Assembly (NCBI GenBank): GCA_910578185.1
Contig: CAJTPN010000005.1
Coordinates: forward strand, 75,160 to 139,159
Source: an uncultured Acetatifactor sp.
GTDB lineage: Bacteria; Bacillota; Clostridia; Lachnospirales; Lachnospiraceae
DNA length: 64,000 nt
Reading direction: 5' to 3'
The position numbers and the translations under genes were made by a program. Position 1 is the first letter of the stretch. Every line of letters begins with the position of its first letter. The notes below the pieces were generated by a model. It did not search any database, was not told the DNA's origin, and was given only the letters and a program-made list of their open reading frames with translations. Below, piece by piece: positions 8,676-15,738 of the stretch.

Positions 8676-9504
8676 AAAATATCCAGTAACCCTCCAACAG
8701 CCGCCCATCCATCTGCAGCGCTTTCTCCATTTCTTTCACCGTTCCGGCAGCGGTATCTCCCGGAAGCAGGATGCAATTTACCCCCATATCCAACGCGTTT
8801 TGCACACATTTTTCCATGGAAAGCTCCCCGGCATCCTCCATTCCCGCTTCCGTGGCCTGTTCCATCCACCGGTACATATCCGTAATTTTTTCATCATATA
8901 TGTCATATGCGTATGCATTCAGCGACTCATCCCACATATTCCTGCCGTAGGGGAGTGTAATGCGGCCATCCAGCTCCCTGGCATACTCCATAATCTCCCG
9001 GGGCGCCCACAGACAGATCTCTCCATGGGGCAAAAAATTTGCAAGCTGCTCTAACACCCTTTCGGCAGACGCCTTTTCGTTCCTCTGCGTCCCCACATCC
9101 CAGGGCCTCCCGCCCATCCCGCCTGAGAGCATAAGCAATACCAGCAAAAGCAACGTAACCGGAATCCCCCTGCGCCATCCTGAAACTTTAAAATCCTCCC
9201 AACAATCCGCCATCAGGATCGTGAGCCCATACGCCGTCATTGCCGTCACGGGCACCAGACTCCAAATCCACTCGTAATCATAAAATTCGGTCTGATACAT
9301 CATCAGCAATGAAGCCGTTACAGGCAGAATACAACAAAACGTGATAATGGTAGAATACACAAGAAACGGCAGTTCCCGCACCCTTTTTCTATAGCACCAT
9401 AAAAACAACAAAACGGCCAGCAACAACGCAGCCAGCTTGCCGTTGTCCGTATAATTTTTCCATCCCAGCCAGGCCATTTGTATATTTTTTAAAAACACTG
9501 TCAT
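8638..9504 (-). CDS. Membrane protein of polysaccharide operon, unknown function
   Basis: A 288-residue protein with about four hydrophobic helices in its N-terminal half (LAALLLAVLLFLWCY, FLVYSTIITFCCILPVTASLL, WSLVPVTAMTAYGLTILM, GIPVTLLLLVLLMLSGG) and a soluble C-terminal half of about 140 residues that probably faces outward. The start ATG overlaps the stop of the upstream gene by 4 nt, with AAGGGGG as SD. Together the two neighbours (352 + 288 residues) look like the two halves of one larger polytopic protein such as the DUF6077-type proteins of Clostridia polysaccharide loci, but I cannot confirm that family. No catalytic motif recognised. Confidence 0.7.
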   Translation of the reverse strand: MTVFLKNIQMAWLGWKNYTDNGKLAALLLAVLLFLWCYRKRVRELPFLVYSTIITFCCILPVTASLLMMYQTEFYDYEWIWSLVPVTAMTAYGLTILMADCWEDFKVSGWRRGIPVTLLLLVLLMLSGGMGGRPWDVGTQRNEKASAERVLEQLANFLPHGEICLWAPREIMEYARELDGRITLPYGRNMWDESLNAYAYDIYDEKITDMYRWMEQATEAGMEDAGELSMEKCVQNALDMGVNCILLPGDTAAGTVKEMEKALQMDGRLLEGYWIFYGRADQHYRTGL

Positions 9505-10559
9505 TTCATCGCCCCCTTACCTGCGGACGAGGCAGCCTTCGAATCTTTTGGGACACTTTTCCCACAAAACCGTTGGGCTAACGCCATCCCTGCGGCGACA
9601 AACAGACAAACTCCCAAGCCATAATAGGTCCAGACAATACAGCACTCAGCCAGACAGCATAAAAGAGCCGACGCCCATCTTCTACGCAGGCACCGGGACA
9701 AAAGCCACGGCAGAAGCACACAGTTTCGCACGGTGACACCGCGCCAACCGCAATACAGCACGCCAAACCCATCCATACCATACAGATAAGTTCCTGTCCA
9801 AAAAAGAAACGACACTGCCAGCAAAAAGCATAAACGCTTTTTACGTGTAAAAAGACATCTGCCCAAAGCTGCAAATGCAGCATATGAACTTACCAGAACC
9901 AATGCCGGAACAAGACGCCCAACTACAATCTCCGGATTTAACCCTGTGGCCCTGCACAGACTGGCATATAACGTGGGCAGGCACAAAATTTCCAGCCGCA
10001 GAGGAAGCCCTGCGGTATAAGGCCGCCCGGTCATGGGGTTCACCTGATAAATCCCATCCGTAGCCAAAAAGCTCCCCACCGTCTCCATGGTCATATCCTG
10101 TCTGCGGTATCTATAGTCCCCACTGCAGACAAGAAGCAGCTGGGAAAGGACAAGCAACCCCAAAAGTACCGCCAAAGTCCATTCCGCCTTGTCCTCCGGC
10201 AAGATTCTTTTTCGTAAGGAGGCGACCAATGTTCCCATGCCCCTGGTCGGTTCCGGTTCTCTGCCTGGTACGATTGACTTTGTTGGCTCGGTCAGATCCT
10301 GTTTCATGGTCAGTTCCTGTTCCATAGGTGACAGAATGGGTTCCGTCCCTTTTGGAGCCCTTGTGAGGGCAAATCTTCTCCGAATGAAAAAAAAGAGTGT
10401 CGCCGTGACACAGCCACCCCCCAGTAATCCCATAAAAAGCATGGCGCACAAATGAAAGGGCAGCTTCAAAAATACTGCTGTCAAATGCGCTGTCTCGGCA
10501 AATCCGATAATCACAATTTCCGCAAAGATGATATAATCCAGGCAAGTGTTCTCTTTCAC
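9501..10559 (-). CDS. Polytopic membrane protein, first gene of polysaccharide operon
   Basis: 352 residues with about eight hydrophobic helices. A charged Pro/Glu/Thr-rich loop follows the second helix (after FFIRRRFALTR), and a loop with YRRQDMTMETVGSFLATDGI lies later. I chose GTG at 10559 (VKENTCLDYII) because AAAGGA sits 7 nt upstream. The further in-frame ATG at 10724 overlaps the -10 element of the promoter at 10723-10728, so it would precede the mRNA start. It may be a lipid-linked-sugar handling or GT-C-like protein (weak DUF6077 resemblance), working with the coupled gene at 8638-9504. Confidence 0.68.
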   Translation of the reverse strand: MKENTCLDYIIFAEIVIIGFAETAHLTAVFLKLPFHLCAMLFMGLLGGGCVTATLFFFIRRRFALTRAPKGTEPILSPMEQELTMKQDLTEPTKSIVPGREPEPTRGMGTLVASLRKRILPEDKAEWTLAVLLGLLVLSQLLLVCSGDYRYRRQDMTMETVGSFLATDGIYQVNPMTGRPYTAGLPLRLEILCLPTLYASLCRATGLNPEIVVGRLVPALVLVSSYAAFAALGRCLFTRKKRLCFLLAVSFLFWTGTYLYGMDGFGVLYCGWRGVTVRNCVLLPWLLSRCLRRRWASALLCCLAECCIVWTYYGLGVCLFVAAGMALAQRFCGKSVPKDSKAASSAGKGAMK

Positions 10560-10644
10560 GGCATATCCTTTCTTGTTTCTTTTATGGGCGGAGAGCTTTA
10601 GGGGGCATACGCATTTTGGGGACAGTGGGTTTTCACTTCGCTCC

Positions 10645-10704
10645 TCAAATACCGGTATTAACCTCTGCTCAAGCCAGCTTGGCAGAGGCTTATAACGGTA
10701 TTTG
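10645..10704 (-). promoter_or_regulatory. Structured leader hairpin of polysaccharide operon
   Basis: A 60-nt imperfect palindrome lies in the 5' leader. The outer 9-bp stem is CAAATACCG pairing with CGGTATTTG; the inner stem is CCTCTGC-CAAG pairing with CTTG-A-GCAGAGG around a CTGG loop. There is no U-tract, so it is not a simple terminator. It starts about 12 nt after the predicted transcription start and about 85 nt before the GTG. Leader hairpins in long Firmicutes polysaccharide operons can recruit antitermination factors such as LoaP; that role here is only inference. Confidence 0.6.
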
Positions 10705-10722
10705 ACTCTGCCCTTTGCGCAC

Positions 10723-10731
10723 ATTATACCA
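10723..10731 (-). promoter_or_regulatory. Promoter of polysaccharide operon
   Basis: Minus-strand TGGTATAAT is a perfect extended -10 element; the -35 region is poor. Expected transcription start is near 10716, giving a leader of about 155 nt before the GTG at 10559. It sits directly downstream of the terminator at 10753-10784, which separates it from the Spo0A-C gene. Confidence 0.7.
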
Positions 10732-10752
10732 TAATTATCCTTTTAAGTCCAC

Positions 10753-10784
10753 AAAAGCAGCCGGATTTTACACCGGCTGCTTTT
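10753..10784 (-). terminator. Rho-independent terminator after Spo0A-C gene
   Basis: AAAAGCAGCCGG and CCGGCTGCTTTT form a perfect 12-bp stem around an 8-nt loop, with T-runs on both strands. It should end the transcript of the gene at 10845-11222 and insulate the polysaccharide operon promoter. Confidence 0.9.
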
Positions 10785-10844
10785 CATTCACGCAGTAAGA
10801 AGCATGTCTATCCACTCTACTGTTGTCTCTTTTGTATAAGTTGC

Positions 10845-11222
10845 TTACATTGCCTTGATATCGAGCCGAACCTTATCCGCGATTCTTGCTATATATTCGC
10901 TGTTTGTAGGTCTGGTTTTGCCTGAAGACACAGAATACCCAAACATCTTCTCAAAAGTTTTTACATTTCCTCTGCTCCACGATACCTCAATGGCGTTTCG
11001 TATCGCCCGCTCCACCTTCTGATCCGTTGTTCTGAATCTTCTGGCAATAGTAGGATACAGCAATTTCGTCACGCTGGTAACCACTTCCATATCTTTTCCT
11101 GACAGCAAAATAGCATCCCTCAGATAATGATACCCTTTTAAATGTGCAGGTACGCCTATGTCCAACATAATATCAGTAATATATCTTTCCAGTTCGCAAT
11201 CCTTCATAGCAATAATCTCCAT
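10845..11222 (-). CDS. Stand-alone Spo0A C-terminal DNA-binding domain protein
   Basis: A 125-residue protein that is essentially only the Spo0A effector domain: IGVPAHLKGYHYLRDAI, SVTKLLYPTIARRF, the recognition-helix region TTDQKVERAIRNAIEVSWSR, and TRPTNSEYIARIADKVRL at the end. Full Spo0A has about 265 residues with an N-terminal receiver; here there is no receiver and upstream DNA is intergenic with a clear SD (AAAGGGG) before the ATG, so this is a real short protein rather than a truncation. It could compete with or dimerise on Spo0A sites independently of phosphorylation. A perfect 0A box lies in its own promoter region. It lies next to polysaccharide genes. Confidence 0.9.
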   Translation of the reverse strand: MEIIAMKDCELERYITDIMLDIGVPAHLKGYHYLRDAILLSGKDMEVVTSVTKLLYPTIARRFRTTDQKVERAIRNAIEVSWSRGNVKTFEKMFGYSVSSGKTRPTNSEYIARIADKVRLDIKAM

Positions 11223-11277
11223 ACGAATTCCCCTTTCTTATGTTTATTGCTACTCCTATACTGCGTTGAACAGATAA

Positions 11278-11286
11278 ATTTTACCA
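11278..11286 (-). promoter_or_regulatory. Candidate extended -10 promoter of Spo0A-C gene
   Basis: Minus-strand TGGTAAAAT, about 56 nt upstream of the ATG at 11222; the -35 region is poor, as expected for a promoter under activator or repressor control. The adjacent 0A box occupies the spacer. Confidence 0.45.
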
Positions 11287-11290
11287 TATA

Positions 11291-11297
11291 TGTCGAA
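11291..11297 (+). promoter_or_regulatory. Spo0A box (TGTCGAA)
   Basis: TGTCGAA matches the core 0A box exactly. It lies 7 nt upstream of the candidate -10 of the Spo0A-C gene, that is inside the -35/-10 spacer, a position compatible with repression or autoregulation. The motif is only 7 nt, so chance occurrence is possible; the location is what makes it notable. Confidence 0.55.
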
Positions 11298-11363
11298 TTT
11301 AGAAAAGACCTGACGCCGCTAAGAACTCGTTAAAAGGATTTCCCAGGCGGGGGCGCAGCATAT

Positions 11364-12293
11364 TCAAAATTGCTCCCGCACCAGGTAGATAGGACGGTTC
11401 TTTACTTCCATATAAGTCTTTGCCAGATACTGCCCCAAAATGCCCGTGCAAAAGAATTGCACGCCGCTGGTCATAAGGATAAAGCAGACCAAAGAAGGCC
11501 ACCCCGACACAGGATCCCCAAATATCAGCTTACGTACTATAATAAAAATAATCAGCAAAAAGGCCACGATGCAAAAAAGTACTCCCATCACGGAAGCAAA
11601 CATCAGAGGCACAGTAGAAAAGGCCGCAATTCCATCCAGCGAATACAGGAAAAGCTTCCAGAAATTCCATTTGGTCTCTCCCTTTAACCGTTCCACATTT
11701 TCATATTCCAGCCATTTTGTACGAAACCCAACCCAGCCGAAAATCCCCTTTGTAAATCGATTATACTCCCGCATGGAGAGTATGGCGCTCACCATCTGTC
11801 TGGTCATGATTCTATAATCCCTTGCGCCGTCCATAATCTCTGTCTTGGATATCTTCTTCATCAGCCGATAAAATCTTCTGGCAAAAAAACTCCTGACAGG
11901 AGGTTCCCCTTTTCTGGACACCCTTCTGGTTGCCACCGAATCATATCCCTGTTCCAAATAGGTAAACATTTCCGGAAGCAGCGCAGGGGGATCCTGTAAA
12001 TCCACATCCATGATCACCACATAATCGCCCTTGGCGTTTTCCATTCCGGCAAACATCGCCGCCTCTTTGCCAAAATTCCTGGAAAAGGCCACCAGGTGAA
12101 TGCGCTCGTCTTCCTCACGAAGCCTTTTGATTTCGGGCACCGTCCGATCCCCAGAACCATCATCCACATAGATAATTTCCAATTCCACGCCCTTTTTTGC
12201 AAAGAAATCCGCATTTTTCATAAGCTCCGTATAAAAGAACTCCACATTTTCTTCCTCATTATAGCAGGGTACGATTACGCTTAAAAGGCTCAT
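11364..12293 (-). CDS. GtrB/DPM1-like glycosyltransferase with two C-terminal membrane helices
   Basis: 309 residues. The GT2 catalytic part has SVIVPCYNEEENV, YVDDGSGDRT near 42-51, FSRNFGKEAAMFAGM and the metal-binding MDVDLQDPP; the C-terminus carries two membrane helices (FASVMGVLFCIVAFLLIIFIIV region and SLVCFILMTSGVQFFCTGIL). This is the layout of undecaprenyl-phosphate glucosyl/mannosyl transferases, which load a single sugar on the lipid carrier for use outside the membrane, for example in teichoic acid or polymer decoration. SD GGAGG precedes the ATG at 12293. It has its own promoter at 12373-12401 and is not part of the downstream operon. Confidence 0.9.
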   Translation of the reverse strand: MSLLSVIVPCYNEEENVEFFYTELMKNADFFAKKGVELEIIYVDDGSGDRTVPEIKRLREEDERIHLVAFSRNFGKEAAMFAGMENAKGDYVVIMDVDLQDPPALLPEMFTYLEQGYDSVATRRVSRKGEPPVRSFFARRFYRLMKKISKTEIMDGARDYRIMTRQMVSAILSMREYNRFTKGIFGWVGFRTKWLEYENVERLKGETKWNFWKLFLYSLDGIAAFSTVPLMFASVMGVLFCIVAFLLIIFIIVRKLIFGDPVSGWPSLVCFILMTSGVQFFCTGILGQYLAKTYMEVKNRPIYLVREQF

Positions 12294-12632
12294 GACTTTC
12301 CCGCCTCCTCCTCATCTCAGTGCTGTATGCCGACCGACAAGCAGTCAGCACGCTGGTACAACATCCGTCTTAAGTATATCCTCTCCTGATTCCATTAGCA
12401 AGTAAAATTTTACCGCCCGTGCCTAAACAAGCGGTCATTCATAAATAATTCTTAATTTTCCAGTCAATTCGATGACTACCGATTATTTTTATGGTAAACT
12501 ATAAGGAAGGTCCTGTGTGCGTTTTTTGCAGGTTTCCTGTATTGTCTGAGTCCCTTCGGAGACACGGTCGGATGCAGCGGCATGACCGGATGTTTAAAAT
12601 TGCCCGCCCATGGCGGACAGGGAGGTATCAAT
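12294..12632. other. Divergent intergenic region
   Basis: 339 bp between the GtrB-like gene (minus) and the YerB-like lipoprotein (plus). It holds the minus-strand promoter at 12373-12401. For the plus strand a candidate start region lies around 12460-12500 (AT-rich), followed by a leader of over 100 nt with GC-rich self-complementary stretches; no recognised riboswitch. Confidence 0.6.
12373..12401 (-). promoter_or_regulatory. Promoter of GtrB-like gene
   Basis: Minus strand: -35 TTGCTA (12396-12401), exactly 17-nt spacer, -10 TATACT (12373-12378). Expected leader of about 70 nt before the ATG at 12293. Confidence 0.65.
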
Positions 12633-13787
12633 ATGAGAAAAATAATATTTTGTTTTTTATTTTCAGCCATCCTTTTGCTCTTTACGGCTTGCGGAATCAA
12701 TGATGGGATTGACAGTCCTCTTATTCCCACGCCGTCCCCCACTGACACGACACACCCGGCGACTCCCATGCCGCCCAGTTCCGATGCCCCATCGACTGTC
12801 TTTACACCAGAAGACGATACCTTGCCTCCCAGGGAAGGTATGGTACGCAGCCGCCTGACAAACGAATGGGTGGATGCGGATGTGGCAGGCACACGGCCCA
12901 TTGCGGTGATGACTCCCAACGAAAGCAGCGCAATTCCCCATTATAGCCTCTCCAAGGCTTCTGTCATTTATGAGGCAAACGTGGAAGGAAGCATGACCAG
13001 AATGCTGGCCATATATGAGGATTGGGAAAACCTGGAAAAGATAGGTAACATCCGGAGCCTTCGTCCTTATTATGCCTATTGGGCCTTTGAATGGGATGCC
13101 TTTATCGTTCATTTTGGCGGTCCCTTCTTTATTGACGACATTATCAATTTGCCCACCACCGAGAACATAGACGGCCTTGAAAGTCTGGATTACAGTGCAT
13201 TTTTCCGTTCCACAGATCGTCCTCAGCCTCACAATGCCTATGCCACCGGTGCGGGATTAAAGAGCGTTATTGACCAAAAGGGATATTCCATACGATACAG
13301 GGGATTGACTGACGATAACCATTTCCTGTTTACAAATAAATTGTCTCAAAATACTCTGAGTCAGTACAATACCGCAGCCAAAAATGCTACATATATTGAT
13401 ATGTCGGGCTGCTATCCACTTACCAGATGTTATTTTGAATACAATGAGGACGACGGACTCTATTATCGTTCCCAATATTTATCCTCCGGTACCGACGGCC
13501 CTCATATAGACGAACTCACCGGAGAACAGTTAACCTTTAAAAACATTCTGGTACAGTATGCAGAATATGAAGACCTTGGCGAAGGCTATCTGGCATATAA
13601 ATGTCACGACACTACACAAAAGGGATGGTTTTTTACCAACGGAAAAGGGATTCCCGTTACCTGGGAAAAAACCAGTGACTTTGGTGCCACCAGATACTAT
13701 GACGAGTATGGCAATGAGATCATACTCAACACCGGCAAAACCATGATATGTATTGTGAAGGACGGGGATACTTTTACTTTCCGGTAA
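12633..13787 (+). CDS. YerB-like (DUF3048) lipoprotein
   Basis: 384 residues, one of the few plus-strand genes. A signal peptide ends in a lipobox FTAC with Cys at about residue 20, so it is a membrane-anchored lipoprotein. After a Pro/Thr/Ser-rich linker of about 40 residues come DUF3048 hallmarks: RPIAVMTPNESSAIPHYSLS, IYEANVEGSMTRMLAIYEDW, IGNIRSLRPYYAYWAFEWDA and a C-terminal TGKTMICIVKDGD. Its biochemical role is unknown; B. subtilis YerB is the family reference. The ATG at 12633 has GGAGG 8 nt upstream; the longer in-frame start at 12582 would bury the signal peptide. A terminator follows at 13808-13853. Confidence 0.9.
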   Translation: MRKIIFCFLFSAILLLFTACGINDGIDSPLIPTPSPTDTTHPATPMPPSSDAPSTVFTPEDDTLPPREGMVRSRLTNEWVDADVAGTRPIAVMTPNESSAIPHYSLSKASVIYEANVEGSMTRMLAIYEDWENLEKIGNIRSLRPYYAYWAFEWDAFIVHFGGPFFIDDIINLPTTENIDGLESLDYSAFFRSTDRPQPHNAYATGAGLKSVIDQKGYSIRYRGLTDDNHFLFTNKLSQNTLSQYNTAAKNATYIDMSGCYPLTRCYFEYNEDDGLYYRSQYLSSGTDGPHIDELTGEQLTFKNILVQYAEYEDLGEGYLAYKCHDTTQKGWFFTNGKGIPVTWEKTSDFGATRYYDEYGNEIILNTGKTMICIVKDGDTFTFR

Positions 13788-13807
13788 ATATTCTTTAAAT
13801 CCAAATG

Positions 13808-13853
13808 GACATCCCTTGGAAGATGGCTGCATTTTCCAGGGGATGTCTGTTTT
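13808..13853 (+). terminator. Terminator of YerB-like gene
   Basis: GACATCCC and GGGATGTC close a stem extended by GGAA/TTCC, followed by TGTTTTATT on the plus strand, about 20 nt after the stop codon. Confidence 0.8.
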
Positions 13854-13924
13854 ATTGTAATTATTATATACTTGACCCTCATAACACTTGTCAGGCCCCA
13901 AGGATACAGGACGCTTACGGGAAT

Positions 13925-13957
13925 AAAAAACGGCACAGTCCGCAAACCATACCGTTT
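13925..13957 (-). terminator. Probable terminator of the glmM-HPr transcription unit
   Basis: On the minus strand AAAACGGTA pairs with TGCCGTTTT and is followed by a T-run. It lies about 60 nt after the HPr stop codon. Confidence 0.65.
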
Positions 13958-14015
13958 TCGAGATATATTCTTATGTTGTGTAATAAGCGTATCACAGATC
14001 ACGCTTCCTTTTAGC

Positions 14016-14279
14016 TCACTCACCCAAACCGCCTTCCACTGCTTCAATTAACGTTTTCAGAGCGATCTGTTCGTCTTCCCCTTCACAGGAAAATTCAATT
14101 TCATCACCACATTTCACACATGCCCCCAACACACTCAGCACACTCTTGGCATTTGCGGTACTTTCACGAAATTTAAACGTAATCAACGACTTGAACTGCA
14201 TTGCTTCCTTGCACAAAATTCCAGCCGGCCGTAAATGCAGACCGGTAGGATTTTTAATCACTACCTTTTGACTGACCAT
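14016..14279 (-). CDS. HPr-family phosphocarrier protein
   Basis: 87 residues, normal HPr size. The active site reads NPTGLHLRPAG, with the phosphorylatable His at position 15 or so, and the regulatory serine region is NAKSVLSVLGA, so both the EI/PTS site and the HPr-kinase site appear present. It accepts phosphate from enzyme I and, when Ser-phosphorylated, acts with CcpA in catabolite repression. I start at the ATG at 14279, preceded by GGAGGGAGAAAG; an in-frame ATG at 14357 would add 26 non-homologous residues. It follows glmM by 101 bp. No enzyme I is seen here, so it could also be a paralogue. Confidence 0.88.
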   Translation of the reverse strand: MVSQKVVIKNPTGLHLRPAGILCKEAMQFKSLITFKFRESTANAKSVLSVLGACVKCGDEIEFSCEGEDEQIALKTLIEAVEGGLGE

Positions 14280-14380
14280 CGTACTTTCTCCCTCCGTTTG
14301 TTGCTTGTTTTGAATACCCTCTGTAATAAGAATACCATTACCCACTGCCAATTTCAAGAAAATTTTTCTATTTACTACAT

Positions 14381-15736
14381 TTATTCACACAATTTCTGAA
14401 TAAGCTGGGCAAGCTTCTCCGCCTCTTCCCCAATCACCTGCTGATCCTTTCCTTCTATCATAACGCGAACCAGTGGTTCTGTGCCGGACGGCCGAATCAA
14501 CACTCTGCCCTCTCCGTTAAATTTCTCTTCCAGCGCCTTAATCGCACAAACAATTTCTGGATATTCCAGATATTTTTCCTTTTTGTTGTTTGCCACCTTG
14601 GCATTCACCAATGCCTGCGGCAGCACCTCCATAACCTTTGACAGCTCCGACAGGGATTTCCCCGTTTCCGCCATGACCTGAAGTAAGTGCAGCGCGCTGA
14701 GCAGTCCGTCCCCTGTAGTGCTCTCTTCCAAAAAGATAATGTGTCCCGACTGTTCTCCGCCCAGGCTGGCACCGATCTCTTTCATGCGCTCCAGTACATA
14801 GCGATCTCCCACCTTAGTCTGTTCCATGGCAAGCCCGTTCTTTTCACCCATCAGAAAGAAGCCCAGATTACTCATGACTGTGGCTACAATGGTGTTCTTT
14901 TTAAGCTTCCCTTGTTCTTTCATATGACATCCCACAATGCCCATGATCTGATCGCCGTCCACTATCCTGCCGTTCTCGTCCACCGCCAGCAATCTGTCCG
15001 CGTCCCCGTCAAATGCAAGCCCCACATCCGCCTTTTCTTCCCCAACCCTTAACTGTAGTTCCTCCATATGCGTAGAACCACAGCCCAAATTAATATTTGT
15101 GCCGTCCGGACAATCATGAATCGCCACAACAGTCGCACCCAATCTCTTTAATGCCTCCACGGAAGTATAATGGGACGCTCCCTCCGCACAGTCCACTACA
15201 ACTTTCATTCCTTTAAGGTCCACCGGCACGGAACGTATCACATGTTCTATGTACTCTTCTCTGGCGTCCGTGTGATAAGTGATACTGCCCACACCGGCAC
15301 CTGTAGGGAATTTGATCCCCTGCATATTATTCCGTATCTTACCTTCAATAGCATCCTCCATCTCATCCGGCAGCTTATAACCGTTTCCGTCAAAAAACTT
15401 TATCCCGTTAAACTCCATTGGATTGTGAGATGCGGATATCACCACTCCCGCGTCCACCTTATGCATCTGTGTCAGATACGCAACAGCCGGTGTGGGCAGC
15501 ACCCCCACATATTCGCAGTCCGCTCCCACGGAACATGCTCCGGACATGAGGGCATTTGCCAGCATGTCGCCGGAAATACGGGTATCACATCCCACAATCA
15601 TTTTCGGCTTATGCTCCTGCTTCATTGCCTTTGTCAATATATATGCTCCCGCCTGGCCGATCTGCATCGCCAAAAGCGGGGTCAGTTCTTCATTAGCAAT
15701 CCCCCTTACACCATCTGTCCCAAATAATCTAGCCAT
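14381..15736 (-). CDS. glmM: Phosphoglucosamine mutase GlmM
   Basis: A 451-residue alpha-D-phosphohexomutase converting glucosamine-6-phosphate to glucosamine-1-phosphate for UDP-GlcNAc and peptidoglycan synthesis. It begins MARLFGTDGVRGIANEELTP; the catalytic serine lies in VISASHNPMEFNGIKFF, the metal-binding loop is AFDGDADRLLAVD, the sugar-binding loop GGEQSGHIIF and the phosphate-binding loop RPSGTEPLVRVM. Length is normal. The ATG directly follows the stop of the CdaR gene (2 bp gap), with GGAGG inside that gene. CdaA-CdaR-GlmM is a conserved Firmicutes unit in which GlmM can bind and inhibit CdaA. Confidence 0.97.
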   Translation of the reverse strand: MARLFGTDGVRGIANEELTPLLAMQIGQAGAYILTKAMKQEHKPKMIVGCDTRISGDMLANALMSGACSVGADCEYVGVLPTPAVAYLTQMHKVDAGVVISASHNPMEFNGIKFFDGNGYKLPDEMEDAIEGKIRNNMQGIKFPTGAGVGSITYHTDAREEYIEHVIRSVPVDLKGMKVVVDCAEGASHYTSVEALKRLGATVVAIHDCPDGTNINLGCGSTHMEELQLRVGEEKADVGLAFDGDADRLLAVDENGRIVDGDQIMGIVGCHMKEQGKLKKNTIVATVMSNLGFFLMGEKNGLAMEQTKVGDRYVLERMKEIGASLGGEQSGHIIFLEESTTGDGLLSALHLLQVMAETGKSLSELSKVMEVLPQALVNAKVANNKKEKYLEYPEIVCAIKALEEKFNGEGRVLIRPSGTEPLVRVMIEGKDQQVIGEEAEKLAQLIQKLCE

Positions 15737-15738
15737 TA

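Noticed and set aside
10560..10724. N-terminal extension of the first polysaccharide-operon gene from ATG 10724
   Set aside because: The start codon overlaps a perfect -10 element and the frame runs through a strong palindrome; GTG 10559 has a proper SD.
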